This document shows positions 46,799 through 55,353 of a DNA stretch of 64,000 bases, piece by piece. Position 1 is the first letter of the stretch, and the number at the start of each line of letters is the position of its first letter. The notes below the pieces were generated by a model, which was not told where the DNA came from, ran no database searches, and saw nothing but the letters and a program-made list of their open reading frames with translations. A program made the translations under genes and the position numbers. Origin of the DNA: Moraxellaceae bacterium (GTDB taxonomy: Bacteria > Pseudomonadota > Gammaproteobacteria > Burkholderiales > Rhodocyclaceae). The stretch is from contig JAVHYF010000002.1 in the NCBI GenBank assembly GCA_031119205.1, positions 115,655-179,654 of the forward strand, read 5' to 3'.

Positions 46799-48292
46799 TC
46801 AGCGCGGGTCCAGCCCGGCGAGGCAGAGATACTTCATGTCGAGGTACTCCTTGATGCCATGGCGCGAACCTTCGCGCCCGAAACCGGATTGCTTGATGCC
46901 GCCGAACGGCGCCACCTCGTGCGAGATGAAGCCGGTGTTGATGCCGACCATACCGTACTCCAGCGCCTCGGCCACCCGCCATACGCGGCCGATGTCGCGG
47001 CTGTAGAAGTAAGCAGCAAGACCGAACTCGCTGGCGTTGGCGAGACGGATCGCCTCGGCATCGTCGTGGAACTTCATCACCGGCGCGACCGGACCGAAGG
47101 TTTCCTCGCGCGACACCAGCATCTCCGGTGTCACGCCGGTCAGCACGGCTGGCGAGAACAGCCGCCCGCCGATGCGCTGCCCACCCGTCACGCATTGCGC
47201 ACCGTGCTGCAAGGCATCGGCAAGATGCCGTTCGACCTTGGCGACACCGGCATCATCGATCAGCGGCCCCAGCTCGACGCCGTCGTCGAAACCATTGCCG
47301 ACCTTCATCGCTTTGACTCGACCCACCAGTTTCTCGACGAAAGCATCGTGCACATCGGCATGCACCAGAAAGCGGTTGGCGCACACACAGGTCTGGCCGG
47401 CATTCCTGTACTTCGAAACGATGGCCCCTTCGACCGCGGCATCGATGTCCGCATCGTCGAAGACGATGAAGGGTGCGTGCCCACCCAGCTCCAGCGACAG
47501 GCGTTTCAACGTGGGGGCACATTGCGCCATGAGAATGCGTCCGACCTCGGTCGACCCCGTAAAGGACAGGTGACGAACGACCGGGCTGTCGCACAGCAGC
47601 TTGCCGATTGCCACCGAGCGCTCGGCATCGGCCGGCAGCACATTGAGCACGCCAGCAGGGACGCCGGCCTCCTGCGCCAGCACCGCAAGCGCCAGCGCAC
47701 ACAACGGCGTCTGCTCGGCCGGCTTGGCAATCACCGTGCAGCCTGCCGCGAGTGCGGGGGCCGCCTTGCGCGTGAGCATGGCGATCGGGAAATTCCACGG
47801 CGTGATGGCTGCGCACACGCCAACCGCCTGACGCAGCACCAGCAGGCGCCGATCCGCTTGCGGCGTAGCGATGAGCTCGCCCTCGATACGCCGCGCCTCC
47901 TCCGCGAACCACTCCACGAATGCTGCGCCATAACTGACCTCACCGCGCGCCTCGGCCAACGGCTTGCCTTGCTCGGCGGTCATCAGCGCGGCCAGGTCAT
48001 CGCGGTTGGCAAGGATCAACTCATGCCAGCGCCGCAGGATCGCTGCACGTTCACGCGCTGGCCGTGCGCGCCATGCCGGCAGCGCTGCCTGCGCTGCAGC
48101 GATGGCCCGACGCGTATCGGCATCAGTGCTGTTTGCCACTTCCGCCACCAGCGTGTCGGTAGCGGGGTCGGTAACGGCGAACGCACTCGCGCTCTGTAAC
48201 CACTCGCCACCCACGAAAGCGGAACGTTTCAGCAGATCAGGGCGGGCCAGCGTGGCGAGTCTTGCGTGCATGGGAAGGCGGACGGATGGCAT
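46799..48292 (-). CDS. gabD: Succinate-semialdehyde dehydrogenase-type aldehyde dehydrogenase
   Basis: A 497-residue NAD(P)-dependent aldehyde dehydrogenase. TPWNFPIAMLTRKAAPALAAG, the catalytic glutamate in ELGGHAPFIVFDDAD and the catalytic cysteine in NAGQTCVCANRF are of the GabD type; the last block differs from 2-oxoglutarate-semialdehyde dehydrogenases (GQRC). The ATG at 48292 is chosen because GGAAG lies before it; a second ATG follows at 48271. It is downstream of a FCD regulator on the same strand. The true substrate could be another semialdehyde. Confidence 0.85.
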   Translation of the reverse strand: MPSVRLPMHARLATLARPDLLKRSAFVGGEWLQSASAFAVTDPATDTLVAEVANSTDADTRRAIAAAQAALPAWRARPARERAAILRRWHELILANRDDLAALMTAEQGKPLAEARGEVSYGAAFVEWFAEEARRIEGELIATPQADRRLLVLRQAVGVCAAITPWNFPIAMLTRKAAPALAAGCTVIAKPAEQTPLCALALAVLAQEAGVPAGVLNVLPADAERSVAIGKLLCDSPVVRHLSFTGSTEVGRILMAQCAPTLKRLSLELGGHAPFIVFDDADIDAAVEGAIVSKYRNAGQTCVCANRFLVHADVHDAFVEKLVGRVKAMKVGNGFDDGVELGPLIDDAGVAKVERHLADALQHGAQCVTGGQRIGGRLFSPAVLTGVTPEMLVSREETFGPVAPVMKFHDDAEAIRLANASEFGLAAYFYSRDIGRVWRVAEALEYGMVGINTGFISHEVAPFGGIKQSGFGREGSRHGIKEYLDMKYLCLAGLDPR

Positions 48293-48406
48293 ACGGGCTT
48301 CCGTTTTAGCGCGCGACCGCACGCAGGGCAAGCTGGCGACAGCTGATCACAACGTAGGAGTCGTCCGCCGTCCCACTCAGCAGGCGAACGCGGCAGCGTG
48401 GCCGGC

Positions 48407-49162
48407 TCAGACTGCGGCTAACGGAACCGTGATCGGCTCGCCAGCGAATTCAAGGAGCCGCACCAGCCGCTCGCGGCTGCTCGACAGATGCACCCGCATC
48501 GCGGCCCTGGCAGCCTCGGCATCCCGTCGTTCGATGGCGCGCACGATCTGCAGGTGCTCGAAGTGCACCGTCTGCAGCACCATCGCGCGGGCAGCGCTGT
48601 CACCACCGAAGAGATCGATGCGCGCACGCGGCACCATCAGCGGCGCGATGCTGTCCAGCACCCGCACGAAGTAGGGATTGCCGGTTGCCCGGGCGATTGC
48701 CACGTGAAGGTCGACGTCGAGGCGCGGCACATGGGCGGGGCTCTGCTCGATGCAATGAAGCGCCTCGCGCAAGGCCACGAGGTCGCTCTCCTGCCTGTTC
48801 AGCGCCGCCAGCGCGGCCGCTTCGGTTTCCAGCCCCAGGCGCATGTCCATGACGTAGAGCACGTCGCGGGAACTGGTGGATTCAGCGGTCGGCAGGTCGA
48901 AACCCAGGGCGGCCGGCGAGCCCAGCACGAAGGCGCCACGCCCCTGCTGGGTGGCGATGCGCCCCGAGCTGCGCAACATCGACATTGCCTCGCGAATCAC
49001 GGTGCGACTGACGCCGAACTCGGCCATCAGTTCTCGCTCGGTGGCCAGCTGCTGGCCGGGCTTCAACGTACCTGCGTCGATGCGTGCAGCCAGCTCACGC
49101 GCAGTCATGCTGCTCAGGCTATCCCGCTGCCGTCCTGCCGTCGGCACCTCGTGACGATTCAT
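48407..49162 (-). CDS. GntR family regulator, FCD subfamily (second)
   Basis: A 251-residue regulator. Winged HTH about residues 22-80 (LATERELMAEFGVSRTVIREAMSML), FCD ligand domain about 95-235 with metal-binding LDVDLHVAIARATGN, VHFEHLQIVRAIE and MRVHL. It precedes the aldehyde dehydrogenase gene by 114 nt and probably controls it. The ATG at 49162 is chosen because the HTH then begins at the usual place. Confidence 0.9.
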   Translation of the reverse strand: MNRHEVPTAGRQRDSLSSMTARELAARIDAGTLKPGQQLATERELMAEFGVSRTVIREAMSMLRSSGRIATQQGRGAFVLGSPAALGFDLPTAESTSSRDVLYVMDMRLGLETEAAALAALNRQESDLVALREALHCIEQSPAHVPRLDVDLHVAIARATGNPYFVRVLDSIAPLMVPRARIDLFGGDSAARAMVLQTVHFEHLQIVRAIERRDAEAARAAMRVHLSSSRERLVRLLEFAGEPITVPLAAV

Positions 49163-49228
49163 GACTCCCTGTCCTGTCTCCGTAGCCGCTCGCGGGGCGG
49201 CTTTGTCACGACACCTTAACAGGGCGAC

Positions 49229-49241
49229 CTTGTCGTACAAG
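49229..49241. promoter_or_regulatory. Candidate operator of the second FCD regulator
   Basis: CTTGTCGTACAAG has 5-bp arms CTTGT and ACAAG around three bases and lies 67 nt before the regulator start. It has the same TTGTnnnACAA form as the site at 11710. Confidence 0.5.
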
Positions 49242-49283
49242 TACGAGAAAACCCCTAGCGCTGCTGCGCTTCGACCAAGCAAC

Positions 49284-49307
49284 AAAAAAGGCGGCCGCAG
49301 CCGCCTT
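49284..49307 (-). terminator. Terminator after lysC
   Basis: On the minus strand AAGGCGGC pairs with GCCGCCTT around a 4-nt loop and is followed by six T residues, 21 nt after the lysC stop. Confidence 0.88.
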
Positions 49308-49327
49308 CCTGTCGAAGCATCCAGCGC

Positions 49328-50557
49328 TCAGGCCGGAACCTGATCCAGCTCGAATGCCTTGTGCAGCACGCGGACGGCCAGTTCCAGGTACTTCTCGTCG
49401 ATCGCCACCGAAATCTTGATCTCGGAGGTGGAGATCATCTGGATGTTGATGCCTTCCTCGGCCAGCGTACGGAACATCTTGCTGGCGATGCCGACGTGCG
49501 AGCGCATGCCCACGCCCACCACCGATACCTTGGCCATCGAACGGTCGGCACGCAGTTCGCGCGCGCCGACGTGGGCCTTGACGCCTTCGAGGATGCCCAG
49601 CGCGCGGTCATGCTCGCCACGCGGCACGGTGAAGGAGAAGTCGGTGGTGCCGTCATGGCTGACGTTCTGGATGATCATGTCGACGTCGATGTTGGCGTCG
49701 GCGATCGGGCCGAGGATCTGGTAGGCGATGCCGGGACGGTCAGGCACGCCCAGCACGGTCAGCTTGGCTTCGTCGCGGTTGAACGCGATGCCGGAAATGA
49801 TCGGTTGTTCCATCTTGATATCGTCCTCGAATGTAATCAGCGTGCCCTCGCCTTCCTCCTGGAAGCTGGACAGCACGCGCAGTCTGACCTTGTACTTGCC
49901 GGCAAACTCGACCGAGCGGATCTGCAGCACCTTGGAACCCAGGCTCGCCATCTCGAGCATTTCCTCGAAGGTGACGGTGTCGAGCTTGCGGGCCTCCGGC
50001 ACGATGCGCGGGTCGGTGGTGTAGACGCCATCCACGTCGGTGTAGATCTGGCACTCGTCCGCACGCAGAGCAGCCGCCAGCGCAACCCCGGTAGTGTCGG
50101 AGCCACCGCGACCCAGCGTGGTGATGTTGCCAGCGTCATCCACACCCTGGAAGCCGGCAACCACAACCACGCAGCCCTCTTCCAGATCCTTGCGCATGCG
50201 GTCCTCGTCGATCTTGAGGATGCGCGCCTTGGTGAAGGCACTGTCGGTCAGGATGCGGACCTGCGGACCGGTATAGCTGCGCGCCTTGACGCCGCTATTG
50301 ATCAGCGCCATGCACAGCAGGCCGATGGTGACCTGCTCGCCGGTGGACACCACCACGTCGAGCTCGCGCGGGTCAGGCTGCGCCTGGACTTCCTTCGCCA
50401 GCGCGATCAGGCGGTTGGTCTCGCCGCTCATCGCCGACACGACCACCACGACCTGATGACCCTGCGCCTGGAATTTCGCAATCCGGCGGGCCACGTTCCT
50501 GATGCGCTCCGGCGTGCCCATGGAGGTGCCGCCGTATTTCTGGACAATCAACGCCAT
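49328..50557 (-). CDS. lysC: Aspartate kinase
   Basis: A 409-residue kinase making aspartyl phosphate, the first step to lysine, threonine and methionine. The N-terminal kinase motif [15 protein letters not shown], the [16 protein letters not shown] block and two C-terminal ACT domains (about residues 265-335 and 345-405, [16 protein letters not shown]) for feedback control are visible. Start at ATG 50557 gives [12 protein letters not shown], the standard N terminus. Confidence 0.96.
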   Translation of the reverse strand: MALIVQKYGGTSMGTPERIRNVARRIAKFQAQGHQVVVVVSAMSGETNRLIALAKEVQAQPDPRELDVVVSTGEQVTIGLLCMALINSGVKARSYTGPQVRILTDSAFTKARILKIDEDRMRKDLEEGCVVVVAGFQGVDDAGNITTLGRGGSDTTGVALAAALRADECQIYTDVDGVYTTDPRIVPEARKLDTVTFEEMLEMASLGSKVLQIRSVEFAGKYKVRLRVLSSFQEEGEGTLITFEDDIKMEQPIISGIAFNRDEAKLTVLGVPDRPGIAYQILGPIADANIDVDMIIQNVSHDGTTDFSFTVPRGEHDRALGILEGVKAHVGARELRADRSMAKVSVVGVGMRSHVGIASKMFRTLAEEGINIQMISTSEIKISVAIDEKYLELAVRVLHKAFELDQVPA

Positions 50558-50723
50558 ACCGTCAAGCAATCCCGATTTTTGGAAACCCGGGATTCTAGCC
50601 CGGAAAAACGGCTCCCGTCAGGTGCCGACACCCTGCAGGCAGTCCGCGAAGCGCCCTGCAGAACGGCTTTACGATTCGTGACGGAATTGGCGTCAGCCCC
50701 CCTATAACCAAGGCTCTACGCGC

Positions 50724-50753
50724 TTGTATGTTAGGGAAATATTGATCTATACT
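50724..50753 (+). promoter_or_regulatory. Predicted promoter of the XRE regulator gene
   Basis: TTGTAT (724-729) and TATACT (748-753) are 18 nt apart in an AT-rich stretch. Transcription would start near 50760, just at the palindrome that follows. Confidence 0.5.
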
Positions 50754-50761
50754 GGACTCAG

Positions 50762-50779
50762 CTATAACTAAAGTTATAG
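50762..50779. promoter_or_regulatory. Palindromic operator candidate at the XRE transcription start
   Basis: CTATAACTAAAGTTATAG has perfect 8-bp arms around AA. A single half-site-like CTATAACC occurs at 50702-50709, 60 nt upstream. The position at the expected start site suggests autorepression. Confidence 0.6.
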
Positions 50780-50906
50780 GAGTGCACAGTCTGCTTTCAC
50801 AACTTTGCAGGCCTTGCACCGTGGCAGATCGGCCAGCCTACCCCCTGCGTCGTCAGCCGCGCTCGCTGTCAAGGAGCCCACCCCACCACACTTGAAGGAC
50901 TGACTC

Positions 50907-51200
50907 ATGAAAACGATTGAAAACCTCGATGTGCGCGAACTACGTCGCAAGCTCGGCCTGAACCAGTCGCAGTTCTGGTCCAAGATCGGCGTCACCCAGA
51001 GCGGTGGTTCCCGCTATGAAAGCGGCCGCAACATCCCGCGTCCCGTGCAAGCCCTGCTCCGCCTGGTGCATGTCGAACAGGTCGACATCAACAAGCTGAA
51101 GAAGGACGACATCGAGGTCATCGAGTATCTGCGCAGCCAGAAGGGCGAGCTGCTGAAGTCCCTCAAGAAAGACGCCAAGGCCGCCAAGAAGGCCAAGTAA
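50907..51200 (+). CDS. XRE-type helix-turn-helix regulator
   Basis: A 97-residue DNA-binding protein. The HTH covers about residues 8-60 (LRRKLGLNQSQFWSKIGVTQ, with RYESGRNIPRPV after it); the C terminus is a lysine-rich helix (LKKDAKAAKKAK). AAGGA stands 9 nt before the ATG. It is a single-gene unit with a palindrome at its promoter, so it probably represses itself. It is not paired with a recognisable toxin gene. Confidence 0.82.
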   Translation: MKTIENLDVRELRRKLGLNQSQFWSKIGVTQSGGSRYESGRNIPRPVQALLRLVHVEQVDINKLKKDDIEVIEYLRSQKGELLKSLKKDAKAAKKAK

Positions 51201-51251
51201 GTTCCCTGCTGCCCGCTCCGGCCGGAGCGGGCGCACTTCGCGGCGGGCCGC

Positions 51252-51257
51252 TACAAT
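51252..51257 (+). promoter_or_regulatory. TACAAT -10 element before queD
   Basis: TACAAT followed by CCCGCC, 67 nt before the queD start. Part of the recurring TAnAATCCCG set; no clear -35. Confidence 0.4.
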
Positions 51258-51323
51258 CCCGCCTCGCGTGCCAGCCTTGGCACGCATGCCCGAACCATCC
51301 GCGAAGCTCCGAAGGTCATTCAC

Positions 51324-51779
51324 TTGCTGATCACCCGCCGCCTGGAATTCGATGCAGGCCATCGCATTCCCGATCACCGTAGCCTGTGCCGCCATCTGCA
51401 TGGCCATCGCTATGCCATCGAAGTGACCGTGGCCGGCGACGTGACTCTACGCGATGGCGACCCGCGCAACGGCATGGTGCTGGACTTCTCCGAGGTCAAA
51501 TCAGTGATGCGCGAAGTGATCGTGGATCGCTGGGATCACGCCTTCCTCGTCTATCAAGGCGACACCGCCATCCGCAGCTTCCTGGACAGCCTGCCCGATC
51601 ACCGCACCGTCGTGCTGGATGTCGTCCCCACTGCCGAGAACCTCGCCGCTGAAGCCTATCGCCTGCTGGCCGGCCGCATCGCGCAGATCGGCGACAAACG
51701 CCTGACGCTGGAGCAGGTGCGGCTCTACGAGACGCCGAACTGCTGGGCCGACGCCACGCGCGCGATGTTTCCGGACTGA
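51324..51779 (+). CDS. queD: 6-carboxy-5,6,7,8-tetrahydropterin synthase
   Basis: A 151-residue enzyme of queuosine synthesis (PTPS family). FDAGHRI and HLHGHRYAIEVTV supply the zinc histidines, and LDFSEVKSVMREVI and WDHAFLV are typical; the active-site cysteine is in LCRHLHGH. The start is TTG at 51324, preceded by GAAGG with 8-nt spacing; no in-frame ATG is nearby. Other queuosine genes are not in the window. Confidence 0.93.
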   Translation: MLITRRLEFDAGHRIPDHRSLCRHLHGHRYAIEVTVAGDVTLRDGDPRNGMVLDFSEVKSVMREVIVDRWDHAFLVYQGDTAIRSFLDSLPDHRTVVLDVVPTAENLAAEAYRLLAGRIAQIGDKRLTLEQVRLYETPNCWADATRAMFPD

Positions 51780-51811
51780 CCCCGCAGCGCACGGCAAACA
51801 CCACAAACGAC

Positions 51812-51836
51812 AAAGGCCCCGCAGGGGCCTTTTGTA
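51812..51836. terminator. Terminator between queD and the tRNA-Ser gene
   Basis: AAAGGCCCC pairs with GGGGCCTTT around GCA, followed by TGTATTTC. It can serve queD and, on the other strand, the tRNA transcript. Confidence 0.85.
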
Positions 51837-51851
51837 TTTCCAGCACATGAC

Positions 51852-51941
51852 TGGCGGAGGCGGTGAGATTCGAACTCACGGATGGCTTTCACCATCGCCG
51901 GTTTTCAAGACCGGTGCATTCAACCGCTCTGCCACACCTCC
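51852..51941 (-). tRNA. tRNA-Ser (anticodon UGA)
   Basis: On the minus strand a 90-nt class II tRNA with encoded CCA. The acceptor stem GGAGGTG pairs with CGCCTCC, the anticodon stem-loop holds CTTGAAA giving anticodon TGA, and the long variable arm is present. Confidence 0.95.
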
Positions 51942-51968
51942 GTGCCTAGCGCGGGGCGCAAGTTTAGC

Positions 51969-53045
51969 TCACTTGGCCGCCACCTGTTCCAGCAGCGCCG
52001 CAAACGCCTGCTCGAACTGCACGAGCCCCTCCTGCTGGAGCCCCCCGCAATGCTCATGCAGATCGATGCCGAGCGACGGCAGTCGCGCCAGCGACGCGAA
52101 CGCCTCCTCCTGCCCGTCAGCCAGCCGGCTGGCCGCTTCACCATGATTGCGGAAAGCATTCAAGGTCGCTTCCGGCACGGTGTTCACCGTGAACGGACCG
52201 ATCAAATTCTCGACATACAGTACATCCCGATAGGCCGGATTCTTGGTGCCGGTACTGGCCCACAGCAGGCGCGGCGGCTGGGCACCGGCAGCGCGCAACT
52301 GGTCGAACTCGCCTTCACCTTGGTAACGTCGCTGCCACTCGGCATAGGCGCGCCTGGCCGACGCAACGGCGATCTTGCCGCAAAGCTCCGGAGCGTCCTT
52401 GGCGAGCAGCGGGTCAAGACGGGTGTCGACGCGGGACACGAACACACTCGCCACCGCGCGCACCTGACCGACGTCGCCACCACCACCCAGCCGACGCGCC
52501 AGTCCGGCCTCGTAGGCGTCGAACACGTCCTGCACATGTTTGAGCGAGAACATCAGCGTCACGTTGACGTTGATGCCCTCGGACAGGCACTGGCGTGCGG
52601 CCTCGATGCCTGCCGGCGTGGCAGGTATCTTGATCATCAGGTTGGGGCGTGCGATCTCGCCCCACAGCCTCCGCGCGGCAGCCACGGTTCCGCCGGCGTC
52701 GTGGGCCAGCGAGGGCGAGACCTCGAAGCTCACATAGCCAGCGTCACGACCACTCCGCGTATACAGAGGGGCAAAGGCATCGCAGGCGGCACGGATGTCC
52801 GGCAGGGCGAGTGCCTCGAAACGCGCTTCAGGCACGGTCAGCGCTGCAGGCAAGCCCTTGAGCGCTGCGATGTAGGCCGGATCCTTCGCGATCGCCTGCT
52901 GGAAGATCGCCGGGTTGGACGTCAGCCCGGCCACACCATCCTCCTGGATCAGGGCAGCCAGACGGCCCGAGGCCAGCAATTCCCTGGACAGGGAATCCAG
53001 CCAGATCTGCTGCCCGAAGCGGGCAATCTCGCTTACTCGACTCAT
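51969..53045 (-). CDS. tal: Transaldolase
   Basis: A 358-residue transaldolase of the pentose phosphate pathway, transferring dihydroxyacetone units via a Schiff-base lysine. That lysine is visible in NLMIKIPATPAG (about residue 132); GLTSNPAIFQQAI, VSFEVSPSLAHD and INVNVTLMFS are family motifs, in the longer monofunctional type. GGAGGTG stands just before the ATG at 53045. Confidence 0.94.
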   Translation of the reverse strand: MSRVSEIARFGQQIWLDSLSRELLASGRLAALIQEDGVAGLTSNPAIFQQAIAKDPAYIAALKGLPAALTVPEARFEALALPDIRAACDAFAPLYTRSGRDAGYVSFEVSPSLAHDAGGTVAAARRLWGEIARPNLMIKIPATPAGIEAARQCLSEGINVNVTLMFSLKHVQDVFDAYEAGLARRLGGGGDVGQVRAVASVFVSRVDTRLDPLLAKDAPELCGKIAVASARRAYAEWQRRYQGEGEFDQLRAAGAQPPRLLWASTGTKNPAYRDVLYVENLIGPFTVNTVPEATLNAFRNHGEAASRLADGQEEAFASLARLPSLGIDLHEHCGGLQQEGLVQFEQAFAALLEQVAAK

Positions 53046-53246
53046 TTCACCTCCGCACCCGCCTTTGGGGCCGTCGTTTTGCAGATTCAATGGGCCGTCC
53101 AGTATGCCTCAGGCGGTTGCAGACAACGGTGACAACACAGCGGCGGCTTCAGGTAGCATTCCGCTCCGGAACCGTCGCAAGGCCGCGCGGTCTTAGCCTG
53201 CATCGCGGGAAGATTGCGACCTTCCCCGCCCTTTCTGGAGAGACAG

Positions 53247-53927
53247 ATGGAACAACGCATGATGAACTCGACGACGCTGGACGTACGCCGCAGTGGCCAG
53301 AACCGCGTCCTGCGCAACACTTACGGCCTGCTGGCCCTGTCCATGCTGCCCACCATCCTGGGCGCCTGGGCTGGCGTGCAGATGGGCTTCCAGCTGACCG
53401 GCCTGATGGGCTTCGTCATCTTCATGGCAGCAGCTTTCGGCTTCATGTTCGCCATCGAGAAGTTCAAGAACAGCAGCGTGGGCGTCGTCCTGCTGCTCGC
53501 CTTCACCTTCTTCATGGGCCTGATGCTGTCGCGCCTGATCGGCTCCATCCTGGGCTATGCCAACGGCGCCTCGCTGATCGCGCTGGCCTCCGGTGGTACG
53601 GCCGTGGCGTTCTTCGGCCTGTCGGCCGTAGCCACGACGACCAAGCGTGATCTGTCCGGCATGGGCAAGTTCCTGACCATCGGCACCCTGCTGGCACTGG
53701 CCGCCATCGTCGCCAACATCTTCTTCCAGATTCCGGCGCTGACCCTCACCGTGCTGGTCGTGGTGTTGGCCCTGTCCTGTGCCTGGCTGGTGTATGACAT
53801 CAACCGCATCGTGACCGGCGGCGAAACCAACTACGTCACCGCCACCCTGTCGGTGTACATCAGCGTCTACAACATCTTCCAGACGCTGCTGTCCCTGCTG
53901 GGCATCTTCGGCGGCGACCGCGAATAA
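53247..53927 (+). CDS. Bax inhibitor-1 family membrane protein (YccA type)
   Basis: A 226-residue inner membrane protein with seven hydrophobic helices. GGTAVAFFGLSAVATTTKRDLSGMG and the C-terminal SCAWLVYDINRIVTGGETNYVTA, with the conserved acidic residues of the calcium/pH-gated channel core, identify the family. YccA modulates FtsH in E. coli; the role here is inferred. GGAG stands 7 nt before the ATG. Confidence 0.92.
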   Translation: MEQRMMNSTTLDVRRSGQNRVLRNTYGLLALSMLPTILGAWAGVQMGFQLTGLMGFVIFMAAAFGFMFAIEKFKNSSVGVVLLLAFTFFMGLMLSRLIGSILGYANGASLIALASGGTAVAFFGLSAVATTTKRDLSGMGKFLTIGTLLALAAIVANIFFQIPALTLTVLVVVLALSCAWLVYDINRIVTGGETNYVTATLSVYISVYNIFQTLLSLLGIFGGDRE

Positions 53928-53947
53928 GCTGTTCGCAACGCTTGAAC

Positions 53948-53980
53948 AAAAAGCCCGCGCAGTGCGCGGGCTTTTTGTTT
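53948..53980. terminator. Bidirectional terminator between the BI-1 family gene and rlmD
   Basis: AAAAAGCCCGCGC pairs with GCGCGGGCTTTTT around a short loop, with A and T tracts on both sides. Confidence 0.9.
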
Positions 53981-53996
53981 GTAGACTCGGGGCCGA

Positions 53997-55295
53997 TCAG
54001 GTGCGCTCGAACAACGCGATCGACTCCACGTGCGAGGTCTGCGGGAACATGTTGGCCACGCCGGCACCCCGCAAGCGGTAGCCCTTCTCGATGGTCAGCA
54101 CGGCCGCATCGCGCGCCAGCGTCGAGGGATTGCAACTCACGTACACGATGCGCTTGGGCGCGTCGTCGGTCAGCGCCTTCACTACTCCGATCGCTCCATC
54201 GCGAGGTGGGTCGATCAGGTACTTGTCAAGCCTGCCCAACGCCGCCAGGCTTTCCGGTGTGGCTTCGAACAGGTTCGACACAAGGAATTCGCTGCGGTCC
54301 GACAAGCCGTTCAACGCCGCATTTTCACCCGCGCGCTTGACCAGTGCGGCACTACCCTCCACACCCACCACGTGCGCGCCGCGACGCGCGATCGGCAAGC
54401 TGAAGTTGCCGAGTCCGCAGAACAGGTCGGCAATCCGCTCACCCGGCTGCGGGTCCAGCAAGGTCATGGCGCGACGGATCAGCAAACGGTTGATATCGAC
54501 GTTCACCTGGGTGAAGTCAGTCGGGCGGAAGTTCAGTGCCAGATCGAACTCCGGCAGCGTGTAGCGCAGGAAGTGCGATTCATCGGCACGCAACGGCCGC
54601 ACCGTGTCCGGGCCACCCGGTTGCTGCCACATCGACACGCCGTGCTCTTCGCCGAATGCCAGCAGGCGGGCTTCGTCCTGCGCGGTCAGCGGAAGAAGAT
54701 TGCGAAATACCAGCACCGTGCGGTCGCTGCCTTCCGCGATCTCGATCTGCGGCATGCGGTCTGGCACCGACAGGCTTTCCACCAGCGCACGCAAGGGCAG
54801 CAAAAGGCGCGACACATGCGGCGGCAGGATTTCACAGCTGCCAATGTCGGCGATGTAGCTGCTCTTCTTCTCATGGAAGCCGACCAGCACTCCGCCCTTC
54901 TTGGGCACCAGGCGGACACCGATACGCGAACGCGAACGGTAGCCCCAGGCGGGGCCGTAAATCGGCGGGTACAACTCCTCCGCCTTTACACGTCCGATAT
55001 GCCACAGCGCATCCTCCAGCACCCGCTGCTTGGCCGCGACCTGGGCACCGAAATCCACGTGCTGCATGCTGCAGCCACCACAGGTCCCGAAGTGCTTGCA
55101 GCGCGGCGTCACGCGCGCACTGCTTTCCTTGATCACGCGGGTCAGGGTCGCGTGCTCGAAGCTGGCGCGCTTGCGATAGCTCGAGTACTCGACCTTCTCG
55201 CCGGGCAACGCGCCTTCGATGAAGATGGCCTTGCCGTCGACGCGGGCAAAACCACGCCCTTCGTGGTCCAGGGATTCGATGACAGCTTGCGGCAT
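53997..55295 (-). CDS. rlmD: 23S rRNA (uracil-1939-C5)-methyltransferase
   Basis: A 432-residue RNA methyltransferase. An N-terminal TRAM domain (about residues 1-60) is followed by the 4Fe-4S cluster cysteines in [15 protein letters not shown] (about 85-99), the SAM site [14 protein letters not shown], and the catalytic [12 protein letters not shown] with NPPRDG-type [10 protein letters not shown]. Divergent from roxA with back-to-back -10 elements. Confidence 0.96.
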   Translation of the reverse strand: MPQAVIESLDHEGRGFARVDGKAIFIEGALPGEKVEYSSYRKRASFEHATLTRVIKESSARVTPRCKHFGTCGGCSMQHVDFGAQVAAKQRVLEDALWHIGRVKAEELYPPIYGPAWGYRSRSRIGVRLVPKKGGVLVGFHEKKSSYIADIGSCEILPPHVSRLLLPLRALVESLSVPDRMPQIEIAEGSDRTVLVFRNLLPLTAQDEARLLAFGEEHGVSMWQQPGGPDTVRPLRADESHFLRYTLPEFDLALNFRPTDFTQVNVDINRLLIRRAMTLLDPQPGERIADLFCGLGNFSLPIARRGAHVVGVEGSAALVKRAGENAALNGLSDRSEFLVSNLFEATPESLAALGRLDKYLIDPPRDGAIGVVKALTDDAPKRIVYVSCNPSTLARDAAVLTIEKGYRLRGAGVANMFPQTSHVESIALFERT

Positions 55296-55322
55296 GGTGG
55301 TGCTCGATGCGAAAAGGGCCGG

Positions 55323-55347
55323 ATTTTAGCAGGCCGGCCAGTACAAT
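55323..55347. promoter_or_regulatory. Back-to-back -10 elements of rlmD and roxA
   Basis: On the minus strand TAAAATCCGG (TAAAAT at 55328-55323) serves rlmD; on the plus strand TACAAT (55342-55347) followed by CCCGCG serves roxA. The predicted roxA start site falls on or next to the A of its ATG. Confidence 0.45.
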
Positions 55348-55353
55348 CCCGCG

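Larger units (their letters stand above)
50558..50906. other. Divergent region between lysC and the XRE regulator gene
   Basis: No gene. On the minus side TAGAAT (50597-50592) followed by CCCGGG is a likely lysC -10. On the plus side lie a promoter and a palindrome for the regulator, then an untranslated leader of about 145 nt with no recognised riboswitch. Confidence 0.6.

Noticed and set aside
50558..50600. Lysine riboswitch before lysC
   Set aside because: The leader from the predicted -10 to the ATG is only about 30 nt, too short for a lysine riboswitch.
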